Assembly (NCBI GenBank): GCA_039619475.1
Contig: CM077116.1
Span: forward strand, 29,078,183 to 29,142,182
Length of the DNA stretch: 64,000 bases
Reading direction: 5' to 3'
Source: Icerya purchasi
Lineage: Eukaryota > Arthropoda > Insecta > Hemiptera > Monophlebidae
Positions 12,840-24,300 of this stretch are shown here, in pieces. Under the pieces are notes generated by a model that was given only the letters and a program-made list of their open reading frames with translations, ran no database searches and was not told the origin of the DNA. The position numbers and the translations under genes were made by a program. Numbering within the stretch: the first letter of the stretch is position 1; each line of letters opens with the position of its first letter.

Positions 12840-14189
12840 ACTCAATATTCCCGTACTCAGACGAGGGGTCAATATACCACGTCGTCAAAACCGGAAAAGA
12901 TGCCAAATCCGATATTAGCAAAACTGCAAGCACAACAAAATAACGACGAATCCTCCAGAAAACAAAACATTCTCACTTAGCAGTGCGAATTTCCAAATCT
13001 ACCCAATAATGAATAAAAACAAAGACATATCTGCAAAGCATAATACTATAACCTCCTTCATAGACCTAGTCACTACGTCAAATCTAGCGAACCAGCAAAC
13101 ATAATCCGCGTCTTACGTAGGAATTGCTAACAAAGCACTATCGATGACGTCCGGCAGCTTGAATATGTATGTAGATAAAATCACTGAATTTGTCAACCCG
13201 CAGGATATTAGAGCAGCTTACCGCACGTCAAATCGAAGATTCTGTATCTTCTTCACTTCGAAACAAATACTGACTTCTAACGATTAATAACCAAACGATT
13301 AACATCCCCGTCGCTTAATTCATCCAGTAAAACGCATTATCATCTCCCATGTTTGTCCTAGTATTCCAACCGATGTGATCGAGGACTAATTAAAAAAGCA
13401 TAATATTATTCCTTTATCACCCATCGCCACAATGCGAGCAGGCTTTGGATCATCTGCCCTAGCCCATATTCTGACAAACAAAAAACAATTTTATGTGGCC
13501 TCGGAGTCAGTTACGCTTATACCCGCCGACTCCTTAGTAGTCACACACGCCGACACCACCTACCGTTTTTTTTTTTTAGCGTAAGAAGGCTCAATATTGC
13601 TATCGATGTAAGCATAAAGGCCACCTAGCAGCCCAACGTCCAGATCTGTTAATGGCCGACGATAGGATCCAATCTGCAGATGATTGTACGCCCTCCACTG
13701 AGGGATCTAAAGATGAAGTATGAATTGACGCCCAGTCCACTGATAACGGATATCCTACATTCACTCCGATCCCGTCATTCAAACGAACGGTTTCTCCTTC
13801 CACTTCTTCATCATCTGTCGAAACAACTTCAAGAAAAAACTCAGAAAGACATATTCTGAAACCAGCGAAAGACACATCTGAAAAACTTTAGGAAACAATT
13901 AAGGCTGCCAAAGAAGAAATGGAGGAAAACGCCGATCGTCACGATGTTACTCCAGAGCAGTTCGAAGACATCATGTTTGCTATCCTCACTGAAACAAATT
14001 ATATTGAGGCAGTTAAACAGATGGATATAGATACTAAAAAACTTGTCAACTCGTTACCCACCCTGAAAAACTTTATAGTAGGACAGGAAGCCGAAAACAA
14101 GTTAACCAGACTGGTCAATGCAGTGATTGGTAGTACCTCCGGTTTGGAACGTGATCTAATGAATCATGAGTAAAATCCTCCAATGGAAT
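12840..14189 (+). pseudogene. Jockey-like LINE, ORF1 (gag-like), decayed
   Basis: Frameshifted coding remnants start near 12900 (MPNPILAKLQAQQ). Further remnants include a stretch with RAAYRTSNRRFCIFF near 13210, VKRIIISHVCPSIP near 13330 and MRAGFGSSALAHIL near 13430. This order resembles the nucleic-acid-binding ORF1 of Jockey/Juan-type LINEs. A zinc-knuckle-like CYRCKHKGHLAAQ at about 13591-13630 has lost its last Cys. The open C-terminal end is 13919-14173 (84 codons ending MNHE). Just after it an ORF2 start (MSKILQWN) begins, in the usual ORF1/ORF2 arrangement, and is cut by the inserted LINE at 14190. ORF2 resumes at 17072. Confidence 0.7.
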
Positions 14190-14353
14190 CTTCTTCTTTG
14201 TTCTAAAGGCTTAGCCTTGTCGGTGCGAATTTTAACTTCCATTCTTCTCTTTCCATTGCTATCTTCTTCATTTCCGAGTGCTTGTTGCAACCAACCATTT
14301 TCATCATTTGTCCAATAATCGTCTTCCTTGGTCGACCTTTTCCTTTCCTGCCA

Positions 14354-15817
14354 TTAATTTTTCCTTCGATTATGTTTGGTTATGAATGAATTATTTTTTA
14401 TTAGATGACCAAACATTTTTCCACTTCTTATTTTAATTGAGTTTAAAATTATTTTCTTCATTCCTATTTTTTCGAGCACTTCCGGGTTTCTCTTTTTTTC
14501 GGTCCAGCTAATGCGCAATATTCTTCTCCAGATCCACATTTCCATTGCTTCCAGTTTCCTTTTATCTTGTTTGGTCATAATCCATGTTTCGCAGCCATAT
14601 AATAGTACACTCCACACATAAGTGCGGGCAAATTTTACTCTTATATTTAATTTGAGGTTCTTATTTGTCAGCAGATTCCTTTTCTGGGCAAATGCTACCT
14701 TCGCCATATTTATTCTGTGTCTGATTTCTGTCGAACACCTGCTATCACTGGTTAGTATGCTCCCGAAATATTTCTACTGTTGTACTTGCTCCATTATTTG
14801 ATTGTCTATTTTAATACTTACAGACGGCACTGTTTCCTTTTTGCTTACTACCATAATTCTTGTTTTTTTAATGTTTATATTATTCATACGCTGTTGTTTA
14901 AAAATTTAATTGAATTTCGATAAGGATGTTTGCATTTCTTTTTCTGACTCAGCTATTAGGGCGATGTCGTCCTCAAATCGAATGCAGTGCATTACTTGCC
15001 CATTCGTTTTTACTCCTTTAGTTTTTGTCTTCAAGTCCTTAATCGCTTCTTCTATGAACAAGTTAAACAAAAATGGTGACAGTGCACGACCCTGCCTCAC
15101 ACTCCTTTACGGATTTTATCGATGCACCTGTGTTCCCCGATTATGATTATTGCTTCCTGTTCTCTGTATGGTCGTGATATAATTTGTCTGTCTCTTCAGT
15201 CTAAATTGACTTTTTCCAATAACCGGCATTAAAATAGACCAATCTACTTTATCGAAAGCTTTTTCTAGATCGATGAAAGCTATATAAGTGTCCCTATTCA
15301 TGTTTAGTCTCCTTTTCGCCAATATCCTTAAAGCAAGTATGGCTTCTCTTGTCCCAATTCCGAATCTAAAACCGAATTGGTCGTTTTCGAGATTTCCCTC
15401 TATTTTTTTCCTTATTCTATTTTTTATGATATTTAATAGTATTTTCGATGCATGACTAATTAGGGTTATAGTTCTATAGTTACGGCAATCTGTAGTGTTT
15501 CCTTTTTTCGGAATGAATACTATTCTATTAGTAGTAAAATCTTTAGGTAATCGCCCTTCTTGATATATTTCTTTAACCATTTTGAATAAAAGATGTTTCG
15601 TTTCTTTTCCAGCACTTTTCCACAATTCTGCCGGTATTTCATCTAATCCAGTAGCTTTATTTGACTTTATGTCTTGAATTGCTATTACTAATTTATGATC
15701 GCTATCTATTTCTGCTCCTGGAAAATTATGGCTACTTTTGACCTGATTTTTATAGCGAGATTTTACCAATATATATAATCTAGTTGGTAGCGTGCTCCAT
15801 CTGCCGGAACTATCCAA
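14354..15817 (-). pseudogene. LINE reverse transcriptase and C-terminal region, frameshifted
   Basis: The open part 15116-15817 covers the RT fingers and palm: NKATGLDEIPAELWK, then FIPKKGNTTDCRNYRTITL, FGFRFGIGTREAI and YIAFIDLEKAFDKVDW with the first catalytic Asp. After a frame change, 14906-15100 continues with QGRALSPFLFNLFIEE and the active-site box, which reads FEDD here where FADD or YADD is usual. After a further gap, 14354-14707 gives the thumb and tail: LLYGCETW and EMWIWRRILRISWTEK. The FEDD change plus breaks imply a dead copy. Confidence 0.85.
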
Positions 15818-16599
15818 GTGTACTTCCTTCTATCTGGTACTTCAAAAAGGGTGTTAGTTATTATAAGATTATTTTGTTTACAAAAACTTATTAATCGTAT
15901 TCCTCTTTCGTTCCTGTTTCCTAGTCCGAATTTTCCTGTTATGTTATTTTCAACTTCGTTCCCAACTATCGCGTTAAAATCACCCATAACGATTACTTCG
16001 TTCTCTGATGTTGTTTCTATCAGATCCTCCAATTTTCCATATATTTGTTCTACATCTTCTTCATCATGGCTTGATGTTGGAAAGTATACTTGTACGATGA
16101 TCATATTTGCTGGGGTTGATTTTATCTTAATGAATAGTATTCTATCATTAACGTGATATGTGTTTTCTACACACGTTCCCCATTTTTTGTTCATTAATAT
16201 TGCTACTCCATTTGCTCCTTGTTTTTCCCCGCTATTTATAAACCTAAAATTATCGCTCCAGAAGTCGATATTATCGCCCCATCTCGTTTCACATATTCCA
16301 AGGATGTCTAGATTCTTTAATTCCATTTGTTGTTTTAATTCTTCAAGTCTTCCCGCTTGTAGTAATGATCTTATGTTCTCTGTACCTATTCGAATGTGGT
16401 TTTTTACTTTCGCATGATGACCTGGGGATTCGTATCTCGATTCTTCAGCGTATTTGTCCTCTCCTGCAGAGTTCTGTGCCAGCAAGGGCCCAAGAGGACT
16501 CAAGACCACCTGCATTGCTACAGGGGACCGCCTATTGCCTGACGTACTACTAGTGTGTCCCATAGGTGCAGCATTTATATTTTTCCTTTGATAAGCCAT
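15763..16599 (-). pseudogene. LINE apurinic-like endonuclease (N-terminal part of ORF2)
   Basis: 278 open codons. A variable 75-residue leader is followed by the endonuclease/exonuclease/phosphatase fold: IGTENIRSL, then LDILGICETRWG with the catalytic Glu, NGVAILMNKKW, IIVQVYFPTS, VIVMGDFNAIVG (the D-x-N motif) and a C-terminal YTWIVPADGARYQLDYI. The final SDH motif follows in the next frame (SDHKLV in the RT ORF), so a frameshift near 15790 separates this from the polymerase. The family is often mis-annotated in insects as craniofacial development protein 2-like. In an intact element it nicks target DNA to prime reverse transcription. Confidence 0.85.
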
Positions 16600-16620
16600 A
16601 ATTCTCGAGAAAGATTACAG

Positions 16621-16644
16621 TGGTGGTTTCCCGTTGCCTTCCAC
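16621..16644 (-). other. 24-bp motif shared with the SINE body at 61.64 kb
   Basis: In the 5' UTR of the RTE-like LINE, just before its first ORF, the minus strand reads GTGGAAGGCAACGGGAAACC and four more bases. The SINE at 61640-61663 carries the same 24-mer with three changes. Confidence 0.75.
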
Positions 16645-17071
16645 TGGATTTTCTGTTGGGGTTTACTCCCTTAGCCGAAAGAACCCGGTTTTAAGGCGCC
16701 GGATACTCGCCTATCCGCTCTGCTCTAGATTGTATTCACCAATCCGACTGGGGCACATATGTCACGAGCGAGCTGCTGATAGTCTGCTGTTGTTAATGCA
16801 GTAGAAAAGCTTAACGGTATTTATTAGTAGAAACACCTTCGGCAAGTGAATCTACCTCCGTTTTTCTATCAGCTGTATGAGTTCTGATTTAGCTTTTCTA
16901 ATCGACACTAAGCCTATCGAATAGAAAATTACCACCCTGCACGACGTGGACGTACAGAACTCAAGTGGTTGTTGTTTCGTTTCTCCGTCGGTGGGACTAG
17001 CACTATGGACGATCGAGTGACTACTTCCTAGAGAAGGTGTCTCTAGTTACAACAACCTGTGCCCCGCAAGG

Positions 17072-17945
17072 CCTCCAATAGAATATTAATGGTATATTCT
17101 CGAACCTGGCCGAGCTACAAACGCTGATAGCTCAACAACAACCACCAGTGATATGCATTCAAGAATCCCATTTGAAAACTAATCAGTGTTTTTCAATTCG
17201 TAGTTACAAACCATTCCGATTCGATGATACCTCTCATTCAATAGCAACTGAAGGAGTTTTAACATTGATACATGATTCTATTCCACAAGTGATTCCGCTT
17301 TCAATTATCTCCGATATTCAAGCAGTTACAGTTACAATAGCACTCCCGGCAATTCGAAGTAAACCCATCACTATATGCAATATTCACATTCGACCAAACC
17401 AACAAACTTCATTATACGACTTTGAAGACATTATAAATTAGCTACCAGAACCGTTTATTTTTACGTACCCAGCCTTCAATCGTCGCTGTGCTAGAAATGG
17501 AAGATAAAGGAATCCAACTGGCCAATGTTCACTGAGAGTACTGAAATCCACCCCAGACATTTCGATAACGTAGAAGAAGATGTCGAATTTCTAAAAAAAA
17601 AAAATCATTGAAGCTGGACGCCTAGCTATACCCTTGGCATCAGCCATTTCGTCGTCAAAGAAACAGGTTCTTTGCTGGAACAATAATATTGCAAAGGCAA
17701 TACATCTCCGTAAAAAGACATTAAGAGTACTAAAAACCTTATTAATTAACGCAAACGACGTGCACATGCACGTACTTTCATCAGAGCAGCTAAAAAGAAA
17801 TGCTGGCAAGATTTTATATCATCTATTAATCAGCATTTGCCCATTTCAGCTGTGTAGAAGAAAATCCATCTGATCAATGGGAAAAACTACAAGGAAACTA
17901 TCTCCGCTTTATTCAGAGACGGTTTACTTATTATCAACTATGAAT
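17072..17945 (+). pseudogene. Jockey-like LINE, ORF2 endonuclease part, 3'-truncated
   Basis: Continuation of the element that starts at 12840. It reads NGIFSNLAELQTLIAQQQPPVICIQESHLK (a frame of 17090-17180), which is the Jockey-type endonuclease start. It stays open to 17441 (GVLTLIHDSIP, ICNIHIRPNQ). Further broken frames give the linker before the RT (AIHLRKKTLRVLK near 17700, KKCWQDFISSINQHLPISAVWKKI near 17790). The copy stops at about 17945, where an unrelated AAT-rich LINE tail begins, so RT and RNase H are missing. Confidence 0.7.
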
Positions 17946-17984
17946 AGTTTTTTTGAAGATTTAATAAGTTTAATAATAATAATA

Positions 17985-19935
17985 TGTAGTAATAACTATA
18001 TGTAATAATAATTTTAATAATAATAATAATAATAATCAAATCAAATCATTTATTTTATTATTGTTATTATCCAATTTCCATGTATGCTCAAAGTTGCGCG
18101 AGTGGTGGATTACTAACAATAAAAAGTACTGAAAAAAATAAGTAAATAAATGATTAGAACAGAAAATACAACAAGAAAAGAAAAAAACAAGTAAATGAAA
18201 TAAGTAAACACTTCTTTATACATATAATTACAAAATTTTATGAGAAAAAGAAAGAGCAATCTAGATGCAATAATTACAAGAAATATATAAAACAACATAA
18301 CTGAATACATAGGATATGGAATTATTTAAAAGTCTCATGAGAGTATTGGCAGGAGAAGAACACGCGAGTTAAAATAATAAAACTAATACGCAAATATATG
18401 AATTATCTATATAATTACACACCTTTATACACCTATATAATTGTGTATGCTACACACCCACGCACCTACATTCCCTTATTTAATACATTCGAAAAGAAAA
18501 ATTAAAAGGTGTAATGTGTTTTATACAGACTTATTAGATATAGCAATTATTGTATATATAATGAAAATGGGAAAAGAGAATTAGATTAATGAAGGGGAAC
18601 GTGAAGGAAAAAATTTATTTACGTAGCGTTACGCTGTGCTGGACGAACGTGGAACTAACATACTAATGGGAAGACGTTAATATTACTGCAGACTGAAGCG
18701 ACTACGTATTAAATGACTGTATTAGTTTAAGCCTATGCCCGTTTTTTTTATAATTCCTTAAGAGATTCTTAACCTCTGAGGGAAGAAAATCATATATTAT
18801 CGCTGCTTTATATTGTATCTGCAGTCTTGTATGAAACTTTTTAAATTTAGGAATAGTGGCCATGAAATCATTTGCCGACCTCTACCTGCCTGCATTTTGA
18901 TATTAAACTTTATACTCTATTTACTTATGAATAACAATAAATTAATTCTATATAACCTTTCTAATTGTAGTAACCCTTGATTACTTAGATCATTGGTATT
19001 AAGGCTGAAGGTTTTAAATATAGATTTTTGTAGTGATGTAACGTGTCTTAAATGATATCTTGCACCCCCCCCCCAAAAAATGTTAATACTGGCTGATATG
19101 AGGCTAAATGTAATTTACATAACTGAAGGTAACAGAAGAGGTAGTTAAGCTTTGATCAGTATTTAATTTCATAAGTTCCGTCTATGTAATTATTATTTGG
19201 TAGTAACAATTTTAAACTGTCCCATGTTTGTAGGTGATGATAACCGTAAATAATATATTTTGTTTTCCCATAATTTAATACTAATTTATTAGAACGTATA
19301 CAATGAGTAATTGTCCTAACATCTTCTTGCGCTATATTTTGTAAAATATAGCGTGTCAGCATATACTAATAGCCTACCTATAATACTAAGGTTACACAGG
19401 TCATTTATGTCAATTAGAAATAGAAATAGTCCCAGAATACTTCCCTGGGGTACTCCATAATTTTGAACCTTTTCATGACTGTAGCTAATGTTAATTTTTG
19501 TGATATGTTTTCTTTCTTGTAAGTACGATTTAAACAAATTTAAGATAAATCCTCGGAAGCCTGCATTTTGTAGTTTTATCAATAGTAGAGCATGATCAAT
19601 CGTATCAAAAGCTTTTTTAATATCGATGTAGACTGCCAAAACTGATCTACCGTCTTCTAAATTTTCTGAAATAAACTTGATGCGCTCGAATAAGGCTAGT
19701 TCAGTTCCTTTGTCCTGAGAAACCTAGATTGATTTTTACTGAAGATATTATTTTCTTCTAGAAATGATATCATTTTTATCTTTATACACTTCTGAAATAT
19801 TTTCGAGATTACTGACAAAGTACAGATTGGTCTATAATTACTGGGAGAAGCTGTGACACCACATTTAAAGACGGGCATAATAATGCCCAATTTTTAAAGA
19901 TGCAGGAAAAATTCCGCAGTAAACAAACTCGGACG
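17985..19935 (-). pseudogene. CR1-like LINE fragment: RT domain and long 3' UTR
   Basis: Minus-strand reading from about 19930. 19696-19890 gives the RT fingers (GIIMPVFKCG, SNYRPICTLSVISKIF). 19316-19639 gives the palm (VYIDIKKAFDTIDHALLLIKLQNAGFRG, YGVPQGSILGLFLFLIDINDL) and a degenerate active site (LLVYADTLYF, where YADDT is expected). 19156-19362 holds a remnant of the next part in another frame. About 1.1 kb of AT-rich 3' UTR follows, ending at an (AAT)n tract at 17985-18035. 5' truncated and dead. Related fragments lie at 19.99 and 48.9 kb. Confidence 0.75.
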
Positions 19936-19989
19936 TAATTCACGTGAAAGCAAACGAATTTAATATCCCGTACTTTGGATGTCCTAACT

Positions 19990-20241
19990 CACGAAATGCG
20001 ATAATAATAATAATAATATGTGATCAAATCAAATAATTTATTATTGCTATTGCACAAATTTCCAACTAGGCGCAGAAATTGCGTGAGCGATAGAGTATTG
20101 AAATATAATGAAAATAATGAAACTTAAAAAAAATACCAGAGGAAACTGAACAATGAAAATTTCTAAAAAAACAGCAAAATTAAAATGATATGATACATTT
20201 TTTTTATAAGCTAACAACAAAAACAAGTAAAAAGTGCAATA

Positions 20242-20293
<52 letters not shown>

Positions 20294-20300
20294 TGTAATA
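19990..20300 (-). repeat. second 3'-UTR fragment of the CR1-like LINE, with (AAT)n
   Basis: The block starting GATCAAATCAAATAATTTAT at about 20023 is a diverged copy of the 18.03-18.12 kb block (same CAAATTTCC... and GCGTGAGCG-like positions). An (AAT)n microsatellite occupies 20243-20292. Confidence 0.6.
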
Positions 20301-21293
20301 ATAATTATAATAATAGTGCATATTATATCTTAGGAATATATTTTACACAATCATATAATAAAACTAAACGCTATTGCCATCTTGATGATATCATTTTTTG
20401 TTTAGTTATTGTTATTAAAAAGTTTAGTCAAAATCGGTTAGAAAATTTCATTATTTCGTTAGTGATTTTTTTCTTCAAAATTTTGATCTCATATAAATTT
20501 GACGTGCACAAATTTCGCCTTATATACAGAACGTTCCGAGGGCGAATGTTTTATGTCGAAGGACTGATATCGAAAAATTATTTGCGCTGTGTAATAAGCA
20601 ATAAGAGCTTCCTTTTTTATTTTAATAATACAGGAAAATGTAACGGTATACGTGGAGCAAAATTAAGCATTTTTTTAAATTAATAGGAATACTCAAGATT
20701 ACAGCTTCATTTACAGTTGACCATAACAGATTACTTTTTTGGGGGATAAAAATATAAAAACGACAAATGTAGTTCAGTAAACATTAATAATAATTATCAC
20801 GCATGATTAGTAACTAGTAATTGGATTTGTCAAAAGAATCGCGAATTACTCTTCATCAAAACGGACGTTTAAAAAAGTACAATGTTTCCCCGCATAATGA
20901 TCTTTCAATAATGTATATTCTTATAAAGAAAAAAAAATATCTGCATAAAAATTGATAAATAATATCTAAATGATCTGGTAATTATGAATATTTTCTGATA
21001 AATTTCGTAATACAGACGTTATAAAATATTTTTGAATTCTGACGATTTGAAAAATGAACTAATTATTAATGATAACATAAAAAACCGACATGTGCAAATA
21101 ACAGCTCCGTTACTTATAGTAAACCGCAATAGCGCAAGTTATGATTTCTGTGTCACTTTTTTATGTTAAATTATTTTCCGAGTCAAGTGAATTAAAGTTT
21201 TTTACAACGCGCTTATAAATTACAAAACATCTTATGTATAAAAAAAATTTCGCATTACTTATTTCGCCCGGTTACCTTGATCTCATTTTGTAA
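20301..21293. other. gene-free stretch
   Basis: AT-rich, only short motif-free ORFs. Confidence 0.45.
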
Positions 21294-21295
21294 TA

Positions 21296-21648
21296 CAGTG
21301 AATTACTGATTATCCGAAAATCGCTTATCCGAAATGGATGTTTTAACGTATTTTAATTATTTTTAATACATATTTATTAAGATTTTTAATATGTACACAC
21401 GTAATTAAATATACGTACCATATAGGCCTACACGATAGTACATTCGAGTTTTTATTATTCATTACAACATATTACATTACTGTAGTTTATTAAATTTCGT
21501 AATTTTCAATGTTTTCCTTTTATATGTTATATAATGTTTCTATAAATATAAATGTAATATGCTTCTATAACGATTATCGATTATGCGAAAAAATCGTTTT
21601 TCCGAAATTGGCAATACCCGATTATTTCGGATAATCGGTACTTCACTG
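21296..21648. mobile_element. pogo/Tigger-type MITE, 353 bp, TA TSD
   Basis: The ends are inverted copies: CAGTGAATTACTGATTATCCGAAA on the left (given here in parts: CAGTGAATTACTG, ATTATCCGAAA) and CAGTGAAGTACCG, ATTATCCGAAA on the reverse complement of the right. TA dinucleotides flank both ends (21294-21295, 21649-21650). Inner copies of the TTATCCGAAA motif also occur. The GATTATCCGA terminus and TA target are typical of Tigger/pogo elements. No coding capacity. Confidence 0.85.
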
Positions 21649-21650
21649 TA

Positions 21651-22189
21651 CTGGAAAATATTTCGAAATTAATCAAATAGCCAGAAATATAATAATTAAA
21701 ATGTGAAAACTCTGATAGTATTTTTGATGGTTTAACGCAAAGCTGTATTTGAAGTAAGTAGGATAAAGAGCCCCCCCCCCCCCTTATGAATTTGCTAAGC
21801 CTACGTAAATAATCGAAAAAGTAAACTCTACACTGCTCGATGATGTTATACCTAACTAGTAGAAAATTAAAATTATCACCTAGATATTTGGGAACTATTT
21901 ATAATCAAATTTCGACGTAATCAGAAGAGGAAGCTTTGCGAAATTAAATGAAACTACATCCGTACATAATTTAATGTTTTATTTGTTAAAATTTATGAAA
22001 AATATTTCGGATTTAGAGACTTCTTTTAACGTTTGTTATTTTTCCGGTGGATTTCTACGATGAATTTTAAAAAAACGACAAATCCGTTCATGTTCACCGA
22101 AGTTTAACGGTATTTTTGTTCAATGAAATTTAATGGTCTTTCCATTCGAAGAAAACTACCAGATGTTTTCGATTCAAAAAAAGATATAT
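21651..22189. other. gene-free stretch with a C-run
   Basis: A run of about 14 C at 21771-21783 is the only notable feature. Confidence 0.45.
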
Positions 22190-22209
22190 ATATTTAATGA
22201 ATGACTTTT

Positions 22210-22719
22210 TTAATTGGCGGTTAAAAGAAATTTCCTGAGCTTCTTCAGCATGGTCGGAGAATTCGGCATGTCGACTAAGTACAGTAACGTTTGTCTAACG
22301 CTATTCGACCAGTCGACTAGAAATTCTTCAGCCGAAGGTAGTCGTTCGACCCTTTTCGATCTGCAAACGGGCCAGTACTCGTTAATATTCCGTCGCACAT
22401 AGGTAAATATCTGTTTAGCTTGTTGCATGCTTAAACTGTCGCCTCCGATACTGTTTGACCAACGTTTAGTGCTTTCGTCCATTTTATTCGTTCGCGCCAA
22501 CTGGCTACGGAATAAGTACGAATAGGAGAGATAGCCAACGATAATCAATAGGATAATCCCGGCTACGTACGCGATTCTAAAAATGGAACTCCTCATCCGG
22601 AACCGAACTGTGCCCGTCGAAGGTCTACGTATTCCTTGCGTTCCCAATGCTGCTATTGATGAAGTACCTGAACCGCGGTTCGAGATGCAATTGTCGATTC
22701 TGCGTCTGTTTGAAGCCAT
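22210..22719 (-). CDS. predicted single-pass membrane protein, unrecognised
   Basis: 169 codons, and the one ORF outside transposons whose codon use and amino-acid mix look like a real gene. Residues 1-46 are basic and Ser/Arg-rich with no signal peptide. A hydrophobic helix at about 47-69 (FRIAYVAGIILLIIVGYLSYSYLF) is preceded by Arg residues, suggesting an N-in, type II orientation. The C-terminal 100 residues are soluble and charged, with one Cys in PVCRSKR. The start is chosen because it follows A residues and is followed by G, a good Kozak context, and the frame closes upstream. An ATTAAA polyadenylation-like signal follows the stop (22192-22197, minus strand). I do not recognise the family. 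It could be a single-exon gene or one exon of a longer gene. Confidence 0.5.
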   Translation of the reverse strand: MASNRRRIDNCISNRGSGTSSIAALGTQGIRRPSTGTVRFRMRSSIFRIAYVAGIILLIIVGYLSYSYLFRSQLARTNKMDESTKRWSNSIGGDSLSMQQAKQIFTYVRRNINEYWPVCRSKRVERLPSAEEFLVDWSNSVRQTLLYLVDMPNSPTMLKKLRKFLLTAN

Positions 22720-23159
22720 TTTTGAAACGATAAAATAGATTTGGAATTTTTATGCAACTATGCACGTCCAAACTAATTTGATTGCTGTGATATGCGCTCA
22801 GTTTAAACTGATATCGTCGTTGCTTGGTAATTACTAAATAAACCGGTTGTCAACGTATTATACGACCAGGTAGATGTGAATAACTTCTCGATCATATAAA
22901 AATTTGCGTCGAAAATGTCTACGTACAGTAGGAATACAGTAAGATGTAGACACAGCAGCACAACCGAAACGCTGCGAATGAGAAAAGGCAAAGTGCAGTG
23001 CAACGATTACAGAACAATTACATACTGCGCACTACAAAAGTGATTTTAAAAGTTAAAAATAGTCCCGAAAATTAACGAAAATATCGCTGACAATTTGGAT
23101 TTAAAATAAAAAGGTAAAATACTACGAAGCTTGGCAATTAGCGAACGATTTTCGGAGCG
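22720..23159. other. upstream region of the membrane-protein ORF
   Basis: AT-rich. A minus-strand ORF at 22803-23003 is hydrophobic but has no motif; I do not call it. Confidence 0.4.
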
Positions 23160-23900
23160 GGAAGAAAATTGTTGTTATGTTTCGTAGATTTAGAAGAGAT
23201 ATTCGTCAGATTGAAAAGAAAATGTAGCTGGGCTAGAGAAAAACGATTCAGAGGTCATATAAGATACAGAAAGCGAGGTTATAAATTAAAAGTACAGGAT
23301 TTGTTTAAAGTGTCACAAATGATATTTAATATAGGTGGAATGACAAAGGAATGTGTACGGATGCGGAGGAATAAATGCTGGAGGAAAGGTGGTAGAATGT
23401 GTAAAATTAACTGACGATGCTGCTAGCAAAGATTGAAGAAAATTCAAAGGGACTAGTATCTGAAAATTGGAAAATTGGAAAGAGGGTACGAGAAATATGG
23501 TATATAAAAATAAATAGGAAGGAGCAAAATGAAAGTAAAATCGGGAAAGAGGAACCATGCGGAAAATATTAAAAAAAAAAAAAAGTGACATTAAAATAAG
23601 AGAATTTATGCACACAGCCAGAATACAAACTAGCAAAGGATTAATCAGAATGCAATTCGGTAAGGCGAATACGGTAAGTCTAGAGAGACTTATGTATTAA
23701 AAAAGTGGTTGGTAAAAGGTTTTGTTTGAAGTGTTCTACTGGCAGCTGAAGCATATTAAAAAGAACGTGAAAGATTGGTTGCTTTGAAATGTGGGTGTGG
23801 CGAAAAATGTTAAATGGGCGGGAAAATTTCAAAATAAAAGTGTTGCAGGATATGCGCGAACTTTAATGTAGGAGACGGCATACAGATATTCTTGGAATTC
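23160..23900 (+). pseudogene. heavily decayed LINE reverse transcriptase
   Basis: Near 23174 the frame reads LLCFVDLEEIFVRLKRK, a degraded RT motif A (normally FVDLEKAFDRV). Around 23790 another frame reads FEMWVWRKML, the box near the C-terminus of RTE-like LINEs (compare EMWIWRRIL in the 14-kb element). The segment between is broken in all frames. Orientation plus strand, ends uncertain. Confidence 0.45.
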
Positions 23901-24062
23901 ATTTAAGCGGGAAATGAGTTTTATTTACGCTCAAATAAATAGAATAACCGGCGTTAAAATTCGATGAAAATGAACTATTATCGGTATTGATTCATATATC
24001 ATATTGACATCGAAACCTCCATCGTCGAAAATTCTCCTGCGAAAGACTACTTACGTATTTAT

Positions 24063-24068
<6 letters not shown>

Positions 24069-24106
<38 letters not shown>
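24069..24106. repeat. (TA)n microsatellite
   Basis: It directly precedes the mariner left end. TA-rich sequence also follows the mariner right end at 47701, so the mariner landed in a TA tract. Confidence 0.9.
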
Positions 24107-24109
<3 letters not shown>

Positions 24110-24300
24110 TACGTCCTGAAAGTTTCCGGACTGAGTTTATAAAATCGGTACTACTGGCGTTATCTCTTTGAAAATTTGGAAGGTTGTGCCGTGAACCTTC
24201 GTAAACAAACGTACGAAGTTTCATCAGTATGTGGCTACTGTCTTTGGAGTTATGTCGTTTTAAGTGAAGGTATGCATGTGCGCTCGGTTACAAATTCGCT

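Larger units (their letters stand above)
14190..17071 (-). mobile_element. RTE-like LINE inserted in the Jockey-like LINE, 13-bp TSD
   Basis: A 2.88-kb non-LTR element of opposite orientation to its host. CCTCCAATGGAAT at 14177-14189 is repeated with one change at 17072-17084, giving the target-site duplication. The 5' end (plus-strand right end) carries about 470 bp of 5' UTR before the first ORF at 16599. The order is endonuclease, reverse transcriptase, then C-terminal region. The 3' end is a short GA-rich tail, not a long poly(A), as in RTE-type elements. Several frameshifts and stops mean it is no longer functional. Confidence 0.8.

Noticed and set aside
20462..20683. A 73-codon plus-strand ORF.
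   Set aside because: No motif, no codon bias, AT-rich chance frame.
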